Source: Achatina immaculata (Eukaryota > Mollusca > Gastropoda > Stylommatophora > Achatinidae). From it: a DNA stretch of 64,000 bases. This document shows positions 11,377-21,861 of the stretch, in pieces. Each line of letters opens with the position of its first letter. Position 1 is the first letter of the stretch. The notes below the pieces were generated by a model. That model did no database searches. It was not told where the DNA came from and was given only the letters and a program-made list of their open reading frames with translations. The position numbers were made by a program, and so were the translations under genes. The stretch covers positions 53,521,262 through 53,585,261 of the forward strand of contig CM019692.1 in NCBI GenBank assembly GCA_009760885.1. Reading direction: 5' to 3'.

Positions 11377-11440
11377 AATCTTTCTAAAATATCTTTCTAA
11401 AATATCTTTCTAAAATATCTTTCTAAAATATCTTTCTAAA
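11377..11440. repeat. 13-bp tandem repeat, ~5 copies
   Basis: Consecutive copies of ATCTTTCTAAAAT. Confidence 0.93.
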
Positions 11441-12089
11441 ATTCTTCCCCGGCTGTAATGTAAACATCTTTCGGGTTCTATTTCTCATTTCCCTCTCTTC
11501 TTTCCACGTGTCTCTCCACTGATTTCCCTCACAGGCGAGGTCAAACTTGGCGCTGGAGAAAATAAAACTAACCGAGTAAAAGCGCAGATTTTCACAATCT
11601 CTGTACCACCCTTCAAACTAACACTGAGGGCATCTGATGTGGTTCACAATAACGATCTCTTCATCCACATAAACACATGTGGAAGATTTAGACAAAGTTA
11701 AGTTATGATTACTGCTTAGTTATGATTATCGTTTAGTTATGATTACTGTTTAGTTATGATTACTGTTTATTTATGATTGCTGTTTAGATGCGCAGCTGTA
11801 ATGCAGTTAGAGAACTTAACAATCATTGAAAAACTGAAGGGGAAAAGAAAAGAAATGGAGACGAAGAGACATATCTGGAATGGCTGCCGAGCGACATAGA
11901 GACATTGTATGATAGGAATATAAGAACAATACAGAGAAAAATTTTAGATGACTTTATCCGCACAACACCCAGTGATGCTGACGACGACGACAATGATGAT
12001 GATGATGATTATTATTATTATTATTATTTTGTCGACAGCTGGCATGGATGTTGTTTATTTACCATCAACTTTTCTGTATTCTCTTACCT
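11441..12089. other. Mostly unassigned DNA; 17-bp repeat and GAT/ATT runs
   Basis: At 11698-11785 there are about five copies of TAGTTATGATTACTGTT. GAT and ATT trinucleotide runs lie at 11990-12028. No gene is recognised. Confidence 0.6.
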
Positions 12090-12268
12090 AATCCTACCCA
12101 GAGCCTATCCTACCCAGAGCCTATCCTACCCAGAGCCAATCCTACCCAGAGCCAATCCTACCCAGAGCCTATCCTACCCAGAGCCAATCCTACCCAGAGC
12201 CAATCCTACCCAGAGCCTATCCTACCCAGAGCCAATCCTACCCAGAGCCAATCCTACCCAGACCCTAA
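12090..12268. repeat. 16-bp minisatellite, ~11 copies
   Basis: The unit is AATCCTACCCAGAGCC or TATCCTACCCAGAGCC. A 16-bp unit cycles through all frames every 48 bp, and all are open here, giving a false LPRANPTQSLSYPEPI repeat peptide. Confidence 0.97.
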
Positions 12269-12664
12269 TGTGTTTCTAGAAAGAGGTACAGTTACACCTA
12301 ACTACACAGAACACATTACACGCTCAGTATAAGCTAATTTCATATACAGACCAGGGGCACGTGCCATGTATGTAACTATGGAAACTCGCTCTTCTGTTTT
12401 AAGTTCGCTGCCCTAGTCATCTCCGGAGTATTGTCCCTGTGCCAACCACACTCGTGACCGACTGTTACTTGAGAACAGGAAGTAACTTTAGATTTGAAAT
12501 CTGTTAGTAACATTTCTGTCTGTTTGATTCATATATCTTTCTCTATAAGTTTATTTAAAGAGTGGCTCTGCCAGTAATATTTCCTCCTTTCCTCCACAGA
12601 CTTAGTGACCTTGACAGCTTCCATTACCTCGGTGGCTTTTTACTGGCCTCTGCTATTTAATGCC
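12269..12664. other. Unassigned DNA
   Basis: No gene or repeat recognised. Confidence 0.4.
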
Positions 12665-12765
12665 CATAATCTTTTCTCTTGGTCTTCCTCAGCCTCTCTT
12701 TCTATTTATCTTTCCTGTTGTTGTGATGATCAAGTCAGTTTCTTCTCATTACACTAACAATGAAA
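12665..12765 (-). mobile_element. LINE family C, short internal fragment
   Basis: CTTTTCTCTTGGTCTTCCTC and the following CTTTCCTGTTGTTGTGATG with TTCTTCTCATTACA align with the 11065-11150 part of the LINE C copy (minus strand), with deletions. Confidence 0.5.
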
Positions 12766-12959
12766 TGACTGTCCTTTACTTAGGAGCTAAATTCCTTAAT
12801 TTCATTGGCTTGTAAATCTGATCATGGCTGTGACATATCTATAAGTATTTTTTTTGTTTCTAAGAGCACCGTAAGAATATACGTCACGTACTCTCAGCAT
12901 CGGGCTGTCTTTGTCCGGGAAGCGAGAGTTCAACAAGCAGAGCTCAGATGTTTCATTGG

Positions 12960-13110
12960 ATGATAGTAACTGTTTTAGACTCATAATCATTGTACTCAAG
13001 ATAATTTAACGTGTGCTCCAAACTCATAATCATTGTACTCAAGACAACTCAACGCGTGCTCCAAACTCATAATCATTGTACTCAAGACAACTCAACGCGT
13101 GCTCCAAACG
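12960..13110. repeat. 43-bp tandem repeat, ~3 copies
   Basis: Copies contain AACTCATAATCATTGTACTC followed by AAGACAACTCAACGCGTG. Confidence 0.92.
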
Positions 13111-13469
13111 CCGTAAAAAGATGATCTCGGTACAGATGTGATTAGCTCTAGCAAGGTTCCTTGTAGGCTGTAGGGGATGGCGCCGGTGACACAACCCGCT
13201 GCCTTCAGTCCGAGAAGCCTCGTAGTGATCGGTTCCGCAGCTTTTGTCCTCAGTTAGCCTCACCTAATCGACACAATAACGCCATTTATTAACAGTCCAT
13301 GGCAACTGAAAAAAAGCAAGAGTCCCTAAATCTTGTTTCCACGTTTTTATTTTCTTGCCATCAAGAAATACTAGAAAACTCTAAATAGTTAGATTTCACA
13401 TTCTTATATATTATTTTTCCATGTTTTATTTATTTTCAACTTTTTATTTGTTTTCATTTTTTTTTTACA
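13111..13469. other. Unassigned DNA
   Basis: The minus-strand frame at 13039-13263 runs into the neighbouring array and shows no domain. T-rich at 13420-13466. Confidence 0.4.
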
Positions 13470-14030
13470 TCCACTTTCACGAGATGGCGAATAATTGTTT
13501 TCGAAATACTATGTGAGGGATGGCGAACAACTGTTTTGATAACATTATGTGAGACAATGTGAATAGTTATTTTGATAAAATTATAGGGAGATGGTGAACA
13601 ACTGTTTTGGAAATATTATATGAGAGATGGCGAACAGCTTTTTTAGGAATATTGTATGAGAGATGGCGAACAACTGTTTTGGGAATATTATATGAGAGAT
13701 GGCGAGCAACTGCTTTTAGAAAATTATATGAGATACAGCAAACATCTGTTTTCTGAGATTATATGAGAGATGGCGAGCAAATGTTTTGAGAGTATTATAT
13801 GAGAGGTGGCGAACAGCTGTTTTGGGAATATTATATGAGAGATGGCGAACAACTGCTTTGGGAATATTATTTGAGAGATGGCGAACAGCTTGTTCTGGGA
13901 ACATTATTATATGAGAGATGGCGAACAGCTTGTTCTGGGAACATTATTATATGAGAGATGGCGAACAGCTTGTTCTGGGAACATTATTATATGAGAGATG
14001 GGAACCACTGTTTTCATAACATTATATGTG
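13470..14030. repeat. ~36-bp minisatellite, ~15 copies
   Basis: The unit contains GAGAGATGGCGAACAACTG and TTTTGGGAATATTATAT. Copies are diverged at the left and nearly identical in the last three (13875-14000), which have a longer ATTATTATAT variant. Confidence 0.93.
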
Positions 14031-14389
14031 TCAATAAACGATCAAGTCTGACACTCTATGACGAGATAAAGGTCTAGAAATCTCAGAAAAATGTAGACTT
14101 AAATGTAGACTTAAAAGGTGAAAAAAAATTGTCTACTACAAATATTTTTTTAAGAAACAGACAATGAAGACATTGCAGGTTAAATCGTATCACGTGATTC
14201 AGTGTAATAGTTGACCTTATCACGTGTTCTGATGTAAGAGCCCATCTTGTCATGTGACCAGTAAGTGAATGAAGGTCAAGGGGCTGTCACGTTATTTTTT
14301 GCTTCTGCATGGTCGATCAGTGAACCTGAGGTTTCAAGCGAAGTGAAAAGGTCAATAACTGAGTAAATAAGAAACATCCCGTGGTATCT
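14031..14389. other. Unassigned DNA
   Basis: No gene. Three weak repeats of a TATCACGTG / TCACGTGT / TCATGTGA motif lie at 14190-14260. Confidence 0.4.
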
Positions 14390-15115
14390 ATGAAAATATT
14401 TAAACTATACCTAATCTAGGAATAAATAACATCTTATTAGCAGAAATGCAGATGAAACCACTGACAGCAATTATTGAGGAAAGACGGTGGCGATGGTTGG
14501 GACATGTGCTCCGAATGACTGACAACTCACTACCAAAAATAGCACTAAGATGGACACCACAGGGGAACAGAAGTAAGGGTAGACCAAAAGAGACATGGAG
14601 AAGAACAACAGAAAGGATGTTGAGCAATAGAGGGGTCACCTGGGCAAGAGCAGAAAAAAAGGCGAAGGACAGGCATTTGTGGAAAACCCTTGCGGAAGCC
14701 CCATGTGCCCTGGGCACTTAAGGTTCAGAGAGAGAGAGAGAGAGAGAGTCTATGAATATATTAAAACTAATCTAGGGATACATTAACTATATCTAGACTA
14801 TGAATATATTAAAAATATACCTACACTAGGAATATATTAAAAGTATATCTAATCTAGCAACATCTTAAAACTATACCTAATCTAGCAATATATTAAAACT
14901 ATATCTAGTCTAGGAATATACTAAACGTATGCCTACTCTAGGAATATATTTAAACTATATTTAGTTTAGGAGTATATCAAAACTATGTCTAGTTTACAGA
15001 TACGTTTAAACCATACCTAGTCTAGGAATATGTTTAAACTATATGTAGTCTATGACTGTATTAAAACTATATCTAGCCTAAGGTTGTATTAAACTGTGCC
15101 TACTCTAATAATATA
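14390..15115. repeat. ~28-bp AT-rich minisatellite, left portion
   Basis: The unit is AGGAATATATTAAAACTATA followed by TCTAGTCT, strongly diverged. The array is interrupted by a LINE A copy (14420-14748) and by a Tc1 element (15116-16632), and resumes to about 16925. Confidence 0.88.
14420..14748 (+). mobile_element. LINE family A, 5'-truncated copy with (AG)n tail
   Basis: The frame 14446-14721 encodes MKPLTAIIEERRWRWLGHVL, RWTPQGNRSKGRPKETWRR, WARAEKKAKDRHLWKTLAEA and ends PCALGT before a stop. It is followed by TTCAGAGAGAGAGAG. This is the intact C-terminus of the family A polyprotein; the GRPKxTWRR block is typical of RTE-like C-termini. It sits inside the 28-bp array, which continues on both sides, so it inserted after the array formed. 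Confidence 0.9.
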
Positions 15116-16632
15116 CTGTTTCCAAAAAAAAAAAAAGAAAGAAACGCAATACATACGACGTTGGGATTTAAACTGAAGTTTGCTGATCAGACAAGGACAA
15201 ATTGCCTGAAACGTTCACTTGGACATCAACTTCACGTGCTAACCTGAATTGTACTCAGCAGATGATTCATGAGCACAGAAAATTGACACTAGTCAAAACA
15301 GCATTTCTGACAATAACTCATGACAGGTTCACGAGAATCCCGTGAAACTTACTGAACACAAAACTCACTGACCATGTTATTGAATACCTATAAAAGATTG
15401 ACGCTCCTCGAATCAATTCATTTGAAAATTCAATGCACAAGTATGGCTCATCTCACTACAGAACAACGACTCATCATTATTGGACGTTTACAGACTGGAC
15501 AGTCACAAAGTGTAGTGGCCAGACAATTTAATGTGGTTAGAAGCGCCATTAGTCGCCTTTGGAGACGATTTCAAGAAATTGGCTCAGTTGCAGACCGGCC
15601 ATGCAGTCACATCATAGTCACAACTCATGCCGAAGATCGCTTCATACAGCTGCGTCACCTCAGTAATCGATTTGCATCTGCGTCCTCAACAGTCAGTGAA
15701 TGACAGCAGCTCGTCGAATTTCAGATCAAACGGTCAGGAACTGGCTGCACGACGCTGGTCTTTGAGCCCGAAGACCCTGCAGAGGTCCTGTTCTTACGGA
15801 CCGGCATAGCCAGAACCGACTGCAGTGGGCGAACCAGCATCGTCAATGGACCGTTGCGAATGATTGGAAAAGGGTTTGGTTTAGTGATGAATCATTCTTT
15901 CTGCTCTAGCGGTACGATAGACGGAGAAGAGTTTACAGCAGAGTCCATGAGCGCTATGCACAGAACTGCATGGATGAGGCTCCTCCGCATGGTGATGGAG
16001 GTGTACTGGTGTGGGGGATGATCAACTTCATGGGAAGAAGTGACCTGATGCAAATTGAAGGACGCCTGAATACTCAATGATACGTCTCTGAAATTCTTCG
16101 TCCTCGCGTCCTTCCACTTCTGGCTGCACCATGGTGAATTTTTCAGCAGGATAACGCTCGACCTCATGTGGCACAACTCAGTTCATCGCTGACAACAACG
16201 TCCACACCATTCACTGGCCATCCATGTCATCAGACATGAACCCAATAGAACACTTATGGGATAACTCAACAGACAAGTACGCCAGCGAGACGTGGCGCCA
16301 ACCAATCTCCGACAGCTGCACTGCGGAAGGAGTGGGCAGCCATCCCATAACAACAGATCCAACGGCTAATCGGATACATGTCAAGGAGATGTCGTTCTCT
16401 GATACAGGCCAGAGGAGGCCATACACCTTACTGAAATGGAGGCCTCAGTCGCAAAGAATAAAAATCCAAACCAAATGTAATGAACATCATTTCATCCTTA
16501 AAGTGTTAAAGTTTTTTCATGCCAAGATCGAAACATTAATTCCGTAAAATAAAATTTTGATAGAAGCTTAACATTTGGTGTCCATTACGACTACAGTAGT
16601 GTTGCTTTTCTTTTTTTTTTTTTTTTGAACAG
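15116..16632 (+). mobile_element. Tc1-like DNA transposon, near full length, inactive
   Basis: The 1,517-bp element is bounded by TA at 15114-15115 and 16633-16634. Ends are inverted: left CTGTTTCC + A-run + GAAAGAAACGC, right (reverse complement) CTGTTC + A-run + GAAAAGCAACAC. The size fits Tc1 family members (1.3-1.7 kb). It lies in the 28-bp array, which resumes directly to its right. Confidence 0.92.
15443..16545 (+). pseudogene. Tc1-type transposase pseudogene (DD34E class)
   Basis: Starting at MAHLTTEQRLIIIGRLQTGQ (the ATG at 15443; an upstream in-frame ATG at 15374 adds 23 non-family residues), the protein has the paired HTH DNA-binding region (ARQFNVVRSAISRLWRRF). Frameshifts follow near 15640 and 15750. 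RLQWANQHRQWT and RVWFSDESFF hold catalytic Asp 1 (about 15865-15900). FQQDNARPHVAQ holds Asp 2 (about 16140-16175), and SSDMNPIEHLWDN holds the Glu (about 16224-16262). Spacing of the last two acids is close to 34 residues, as in Tc1. Several stops (for example after SFFLL and before FQQD) make it non-functional. All catalytic residues remain visible, so inactivation is fairly recent. Confidence 0.9.
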
Positions 16633-16634
16633 TA

Positions 16635-16925
16635 TATATTAAAAATATATATAGTCTAGGAATGTATTAAAACTATATTTAATCATATTATAATAAATTA
16701 ACACTATGTCTAGTCTACACATATATTAAAAGTATGCCTAGTGTAAGAATATGTTATATTATATTATATATTATATTATATATCATTTAGAAATATTAAA
16801 ACTACTCGTATATCTGCTTTTCTAATATATTAATATTATATATAAAATGTAGGAATATATTAAACGATATGTTGAAATAAATTAAAACTACATCTAATCT
16901 AAGTATATATCAAAACTATATACTG
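16635..16925. repeat. ~28-bp AT-rich minisatellite, right portion
   Basis: Continuation of the 14390-15115 array (AATATATTAAAACTAT, TAGTCTAGG), with an AT-rich expansion at 16752-16790. Confidence 0.85.
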
Positions 16926-17125
16926 AAAACCTGATATAGAACGACAGAGGAGGGAGCCAGTTGAAAAGCGACTGACAACATGAAGACAAGTCAAATATCT
17001 GAATTAATGCAAATACACGTGACTGTAATCAGGAAAACATTCTGACATTCTCTGACATTCTCATACACTTGAAGTTCGGTATTTGAGTTTAATCTTCTGC
17101 CTCTGGCATAAACTTAGTTCTAAAA

Positions 17126-17366
17126 CAGGGGTCTCCAAACTGATCAGTGTCACCTCACATGTTTTGATGGGACTATCCAGGCGAATTATTATGATGATTA
17201 TTATTATTATTATTCTTGTTATTGTTATTATTATTAGTAGTAGTAGTAATATTAATTAGTATTATTTATTAGAGACTATATTTTAATCTATTATATGTTT
17301 GGCGGTCGATGATGAGTCATAAACGTTTTAAAGGTGTAGATGAGCTGAAGAGTTTGAAGACCCTTG
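17126..17366. mobile_element. hAT-like MITE
   Basis: The left end CAGGGGTCTCCAAACT and the right end AGTTTGAAGACCCTTG are inverted repeats (13 of 16 match), as in Ac/hAT elements. Flanking 8-mers TTCTAAAA and TTATAAAG agree at 6 of 8 positions, consistent with an aged 8-bp target duplication. The interior is an ATT-rich run with no coding capacity. Confidence 0.7.
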
Positions 17367-17475
17367 TTATAAAGAAAGTACAGTAGAATTTCTCTTAACC
17401 AGCACCCAATTAACCGGCATCACCAAAGCAGCGGCACATTCGAGGGTCTAACTTTAAACCAGAAACTTAGAGCTA

Positions 17476-17535
17476 TGAGAAGGTCAGTGTTAGAGGAAGC
17501 GCAGGTTTGGGTGGATGTAGACGAATCCGCTCCCA

Positions 17536-17577
<42 letters not shown>

Positions 17578-17770
17578 TTTCTCTCTCTCTCTCTTTCTCT
17601 CTACCTCTCTCTTAATGACGACGAAATAATCGAATATATACTGCGACAGGAGAAAGATGAGGAGGATGATGAAGATGAGAACGACGATACGCAGACCAAG
17701 AAAGTTATGTAGAAGGAAGCCCAGGAAAGATTGCAGACTTTCATAAAATTTGAGAGCACTGCTCATCTAT
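17476..17770 (+). pseudogene. Tigger-like transposase C-terminus interrupted by a CT microsatellite
   Basis: The plus strand reads EAQVWVDVDESAPI (about 17499-17537), then a 70-bp CT tract, then LNDDEIIEYILRQEKDEEDD (from 17611), an acidic run, one stop, and EAQERLQTFIKFESTAHL. 'W..IDES.P...LTDDEII' followed by Glu/Asp residues and a helical tail is the conserved C-terminus of Tigger/jerky transposases. The two halves are out of frame by one base across the microsatellite, and an in-frame TAG occurs near 17708. The catalytic DDD core is absent. Confidence 0.85.
17539..17612. repeat. CT microsatellite inside the Tigger coding remnant
   Basis: CTCTCTCT with a few T interruptions, lying exactly between two parts of the transposase C-terminus. 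Confidence 0.95.
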
Positions 17771-17985
17771 GCCAACACGTGATGTTATAAAACTTCATTG
17801 TACACAGTTTATTTGCCAACACATGATGTTATAAAACCTCATTGTACACAGTTTATTTGCCAACACGTGATGTTATAAAACTTCATTGTACACAGTTTAT
17901 GTGCCAGCATGTGGTGTTATGAAACTTCATTGTACACACAGTCTATGCGCCAGCACGTGATGTTATAAAACTTCATTCTACAAAA
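17768..17985. repeat. 44-bp tandem repeat, ~5 copies
   Basis: Copies contain AACACGTGATGTTATAAAAC and TTCATTGTACACAGTTTAT. It begins where the transposase reading ends. Confidence 0.92.
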
Positions 17986-18009
17986 AATTAATGAAAATAT
18001 TAATGAAAA

Positions 18010-18295
18010 ATTGTATTGGTTTATGTTCGTAAATACACACAAGCGACACGTTTGTGATTTTACAAGGACTGAGATAAGTTTTCATTCAGTTACAATGTTT
18101 CGTTAATTTTTTTTTTTCATTTTTTGTTATTTCGTTTACATAAGCTTGATGTGAATCTATACTTTGTCTCCTCTCTCTGATTCTTCGTCCTGTTTGTTTA
18201 TGTTTGAAGAAGGCTTACGCCGAAACGTCACAAGTGTGTTATCTTTAAACAATAAAGCTGCTCCTACATTTTTCCCAGTTTATACATTTCGAAAA
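18010..18295 (+). mobile_element. Penelope-like/palindromic element piece with hammerhead-like motif
   Basis: This is homologous over ~270 bp to 43860-44115 (shared ACTGAGATAAGTTTTCATTC, TCTGATTCTTCGTCCTGTTT and AATAAAGCTG). At 18203-18229 it carries TTTGAAGA-AGGCTTACGCC-GAAACGTC, which resembles a degenerate hammerhead core (CUGANGA, stem II, GAAAC). Such motifs are known from the repeats of Penelope-like elements. It lies within the Tigger element. Confidence 0.55.
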
Positions 18296-18594
18296 ATACC
18301 GAGTACATTCAATTATCCGGCAAAATCTCATATCCAGAATCGATGAAGTCCTGTTATTGCCGGTTAAGTGAGATTCTACTGTAGTTCCCTATGACGAATT
18401 AACATTTGTTGTTGTTGTTGTTATTTGCCTTCGCCTGTAATTGGCCGGAAGAAAATCCTGGAACAAAAAAAAAAAAGAAGGAACTGCCGAGCTTCCGGGG
18501 CATCTATCACGGACTTCCTGTGTCTGTTGTGTTATTGCGCATGCATGTGTGTGTGTGTGTGTCTATGTGTGCCAGTGTATATGTTCGTTTATAC

Positions 18595-18800
18595 CAGTTA
18601 TTCTCAAACTGGGCGGCACAGCCACCCATCCCTACACTCCTTCCCCCCCCCCCCAGTGGGTCGGAGATGATACAGAGAGGCTGTGAGGGTACACGTAGGC
18701 AGGTAAGGTGGGGGTTCCAGATTCCAAGTTTTTGGGGGCGCTAAGGGGTGTGAAGTGGGAGACATGGAGGTAGCAGTCGTAACAAGTTTGGGAAGCACTG
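18595..18800. mobile_element. hAT-like MITE, 206 bp
   Basis: Left CAGTTATTCTCAAACTGGG, right CAAGTTTGGGAAGCACTG; the interior has C-run and GGGGGCGC segments typical of this MITE type. The flanking 8-mers do not match, so the target duplication has decayed or the ends differ slightly. Confidence 0.65.
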
Positions 18801-18819
18801 GTCAGTGTGAAGTAACTTT

Positions 18820-18922
18820 TTTTTTAATTCACGTATCCTTACACGTATAAGACATTCATTCACATATCCTTACACGTAGAAGACATTCATTCACGTATCC
18901 TTACACTTATAAGACAAGTAGC
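18820..18922. repeat. 31-bp tandem repeat, ~3 copies
   Basis: Copies contain CACGTATCCTTACACGTA and AAGACATTCATT. Confidence 0.9.
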
Positions 18923-19170
18923 CGATTCTTTTTGTTCTCTTACAGACGTTCATGCACAAAGTTCTCATTAAAAACTTTCCAAAACAATATTCACGTGAAA
19001 ACACTGGTGTTTTGTGACAAGTACGAGACGACGGCAGTGGCCTGACCGATAGAAACCCAGCATTTAGCTCTGATGGTTGTGGATTCCAGTCTTACAGCCG
19101 TCGCCCTCCGGGAGAATTAGCTTTAACAATGAGGTCTCCGAACACCAGTGTGGGAGAAAATATGTCCCAC
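18923..19170. other. Unassigned DNA
   Basis: At 19030-19110 a weak tRNA-like stretch (GTGGATTCCAGTC as a possible B box) is seen, too degenerate to call. Confidence 0.3.
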
Positions 19171-19575
19171 AGACAAAGAACATTCACCCTGAGAGAGCGA
19201 GGTACTTGCCTGACGGAGAACATTCACCCTGAGAGAGCGAGGTATTCGACTGACTGAGAACATTCACCCTGAGAGAGCGAGATATTTGCCTGACGGAGAA
19301 CATTCACCCTGAGAGAGCGAGATATTTGCCTGACGGAGAACATTCACCCTGAGAGAGCGAGATACTTGCCTGACGGAGAACATTCACCCTGAGAGAGCGA
19401 GGTATTCGACTGACTGAGAACATTCACCCTGAGAGAGCGAGGTATTCGACTGACTGAGAACATTCACCCTGAGAGAGCGAGATACTCGACTGACGGAGAA
19501 TATTCACCCTGAGAGAGCGGGATACTCGACTGACGGAGAACATTCACCCTGAGAGAGCGAGATACTCGACTGAGA
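19171..19575. repeat. 40-bp minisatellite, ~10 copies
   Basis: The unit contains GAGAACATTCACCCTGAGAG and AGCGAGGTATTCGACTGACT; variants GATACTTGCCTGACG and GGTATTCGACTGACT form blocks, showing local duplication. Confidence 0.97.
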
Positions 19576-20320
19576 CCGGACAACAGACAAAACTTTCAGT
19601 GAGGGTGGGGAGGGGAAGAGAGGGCGAAGGAATAGAATATCACGAAGATAATAGAAATACGAGACGTCGGCCAAGTCTACAACCAGTGAACAAAATATAA
19701 AAAAAATAAATAAAGTTCTCAATAATCTATTCATTTTCGCTAGTTCAATAATAATAATAATAGTAATAGTAATAATAATAGCAATAATAATAATAATAAT
19801 AATCTGTCACTCACAACCAGTTTTGTAATCTTAATGTGGCCCTGATCTGCGGAAATTTCATTACACGTAACTTCGTTTTCTGCTTGATTACCAACTTTAT
19901 ACGGTCAGTCTGTAAACTTTGGTCAGTTCATGAGATATTTAATGATTTCGATGAATGTTTGTTCTGAAATAATCGCCTACATCTTTATGTAATCATTGCA
20001 TGGAGAGAACGGCCAATGTACTAAGGTATTAAGCTGGCTAGGTACAAAGTAGTGATCGAAAATTTGGCCTGAACGTCACAAAAAAAAAAAAGTTAAAAAC
20101 AAAAATAATAAACAAAAATATCTACCCAAAACCTGGCCAGTGGTCAATTATGGGAAATGAAAATGCTGACATTATATCTGAATTTCACATTATTATTTGC
20201 TGAAAATTACTGAATGTCTGACAGTTTGTCTAGCTGAATGTCCAGCAGTCTTCTGTCTCAATATATGACAGCTTAAACTCTTGAATGTCTATCAGTCTTA
20301 AAGCCTTGATGTCTGACATC
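19576..20320. other. Unassigned DNA with ATA/AAT microsatellite
   Basis: AATAATAAT-type runs lie at 19747-19803. At 20215-20320 diverged copies of the adjacent array motif (GAATGTC, GATGTCTGAC) lead into the array. No gene. Confidence 0.5.
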
Positions 20321-20735
20321 CTTGTTGCTTGGATGTTTAACACCCTACATACCTGAATACCTGGTAGACTTTTTGCTTGGATGTTTAACACCCTACATAC
20401 CTGAATACCTGATAGACTTTTTGCTTGGATGTTTAACATCCTACATACCTGAATACTTGATAGACTTTTTGCTTGGATGTTTAACATCCTACATACCTGA
20501 ATACCTGATATACTTTTTTCTTGGATGTTTAACATCCTACATACTTGAATACCTGATAGACTTTTTTCTTGGATGTTTAACACCCTACATACTTGAATAC
20601 CTGATAGACTTTTTTCTTGGATGTTTAACATCCTACATACTTGAATACCTGATAGACTTTTTTCTTGGATGTTTAACACCCTACATACTTGAATACCTGA
20701 TAGACTTTTTTCTTGGATGTTTAACATCCTACATG
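20321..20735. repeat. 48-bp minisatellite, left half, ~8.5 copies
   Basis: The unit contains TGAATACCTGATAGACTTTT, CTTGGATGTTTAACA and CCTACATAC. Both strands are open (16-residue repeats), which produces false proteins such as LNIQEKSLSGIQVCRM. Confidence 0.97.
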
Positions 20736-21861
20736 ATTTTTGTTGGTACTGTGGTCCACATGGAAATATATTTTGGTAGCTCATTACTTACAAGGCACTT
20801 TGCTAGTTTTTTTTGTGTAGTCATAATGTTAACAATATGACTTAAACGAGGGGAGGTATGTAGCATAGCCTTGTAAGTAATGATTATAGTTATTATAATA
20901 ATAATTATTATTATTATTATTATTAGTGACATGATCAGGAATAAAGAACGTATTGGGGGGCAGAGAAGTTATAGTTAGAGGAGCGAGGAACGGATACTCG
21001 GTACTTCAAAGACCTGATCAAAGGTAAAACCGTATCGATAGATCTGATAGATCGTGAGAGTGGTCCAGTTCTAGAGGTGCGACTTCGCGCGCACATGCAG
21101 TAGCCCAGGGGGAACAATTGACCAGTAGATCAAAGACTGAACAGAGAACGGACTAGGTCCCGAAGCAGGTAACATGAAAGAGATGGTGGACTTGTTAATG
21201 GGAGGTAACAATTAGACGACGGAGAAGAAAGCGAAGACGCTAGTTGCGACCGGTTTTGGCGTGGTCAGAACTTACGAATATAAAGAAGGGAGGAGGATTC
21301 AGAAAAGAGGGCCGGCGGAGAGCAGATGGGGTGCTGATAGAGAGAGGAGAGCAGATGAGGATTCAGGAGGCAGGGGGAGGTGCAGGCAGCTGCAGGTAGA
21401 CCGATTAAGACTCAGCTGCAGGTAGAGAGAGGGTTCAGCAAGAGAGATGTAGATAGAGACATAGTGTTAGATTGAACTAGTGTAGCAAGAGATCGTACAG
21501 TAATTGTTACCAAGAGCTTTTGTATTACTGAATATTGTGAACGCTGCTTAAATACTGCTTGTAGAATTATGAGAATTATGATATTGTGATTTTGTGAGAT
21601 TTCGTGCTACTATGATGAAAATAATGAAATGTGTATAATCTTGCCTATGCCTATTATTACAAGTGAGTTATCAGCTATACGTATTGATCATATTGATATT
21701 ATTTGTCAAATTAAAATGAATCAGTGAAATGTTCATGAGAAATCTTCTATTGCCATGTATGTGAAACTTCGACGCGTGATGTACCAAGGTGAGATGTGAT
21801 GATAATAGAACATTCAATAATAACAATAATAATGAACAATAAATGAACTAAAACATTGTTA
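20736..21861. mobile_element. 1.1-kb insertion splitting the 48-bp array; LTR-like candidate
   Basis: The same 48-bp array lies on both sides. Inside, the purine run GAGGGGAGGTA (20849-20859) is followed at once by TGTAGCATAGCC, as a polypurine tract precedes an LTR. A TATAAA-like box (GAATATAAAGAAG, about 21277) and a purine-rich stretch (21290-21440) follow. No protein domain, primer-binding site or second LTR is seen, so a solo or truncated LTR is an inference. An imperfect inverted repeat occurs at 20780-20806 / 20857-20883 (TTACTTACAAGGC / GCCTTGTAAGTAA). Confidence 0.45.

Larger units (their letters stand above)
17381..18381 (+). mobile_element. Tigger/pogo-like DNA transposon, internally deleted
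   Basis: Flanked by TA (17379-17380; 18382-18383). The termini are inverted: left CAGTAGAATTTCTCTTAACC, right (reverse complement) CAGTAGAATCTCACTTAACC. CAGTNGAA plus a TTAACCGGCA-type sequence is a classic pogo/Tigger end. The 1,001-bp element keeps only the end of the transposase, carries a 44-bp array, and holds a Penelope-like piece. Confidence 0.85.

Noticed and set aside
19030..19110. Possible tRNA-derived SINE
   Set aside because: One weak B-box-like GGATTCCAGTC, no convincing A box and no second copy.
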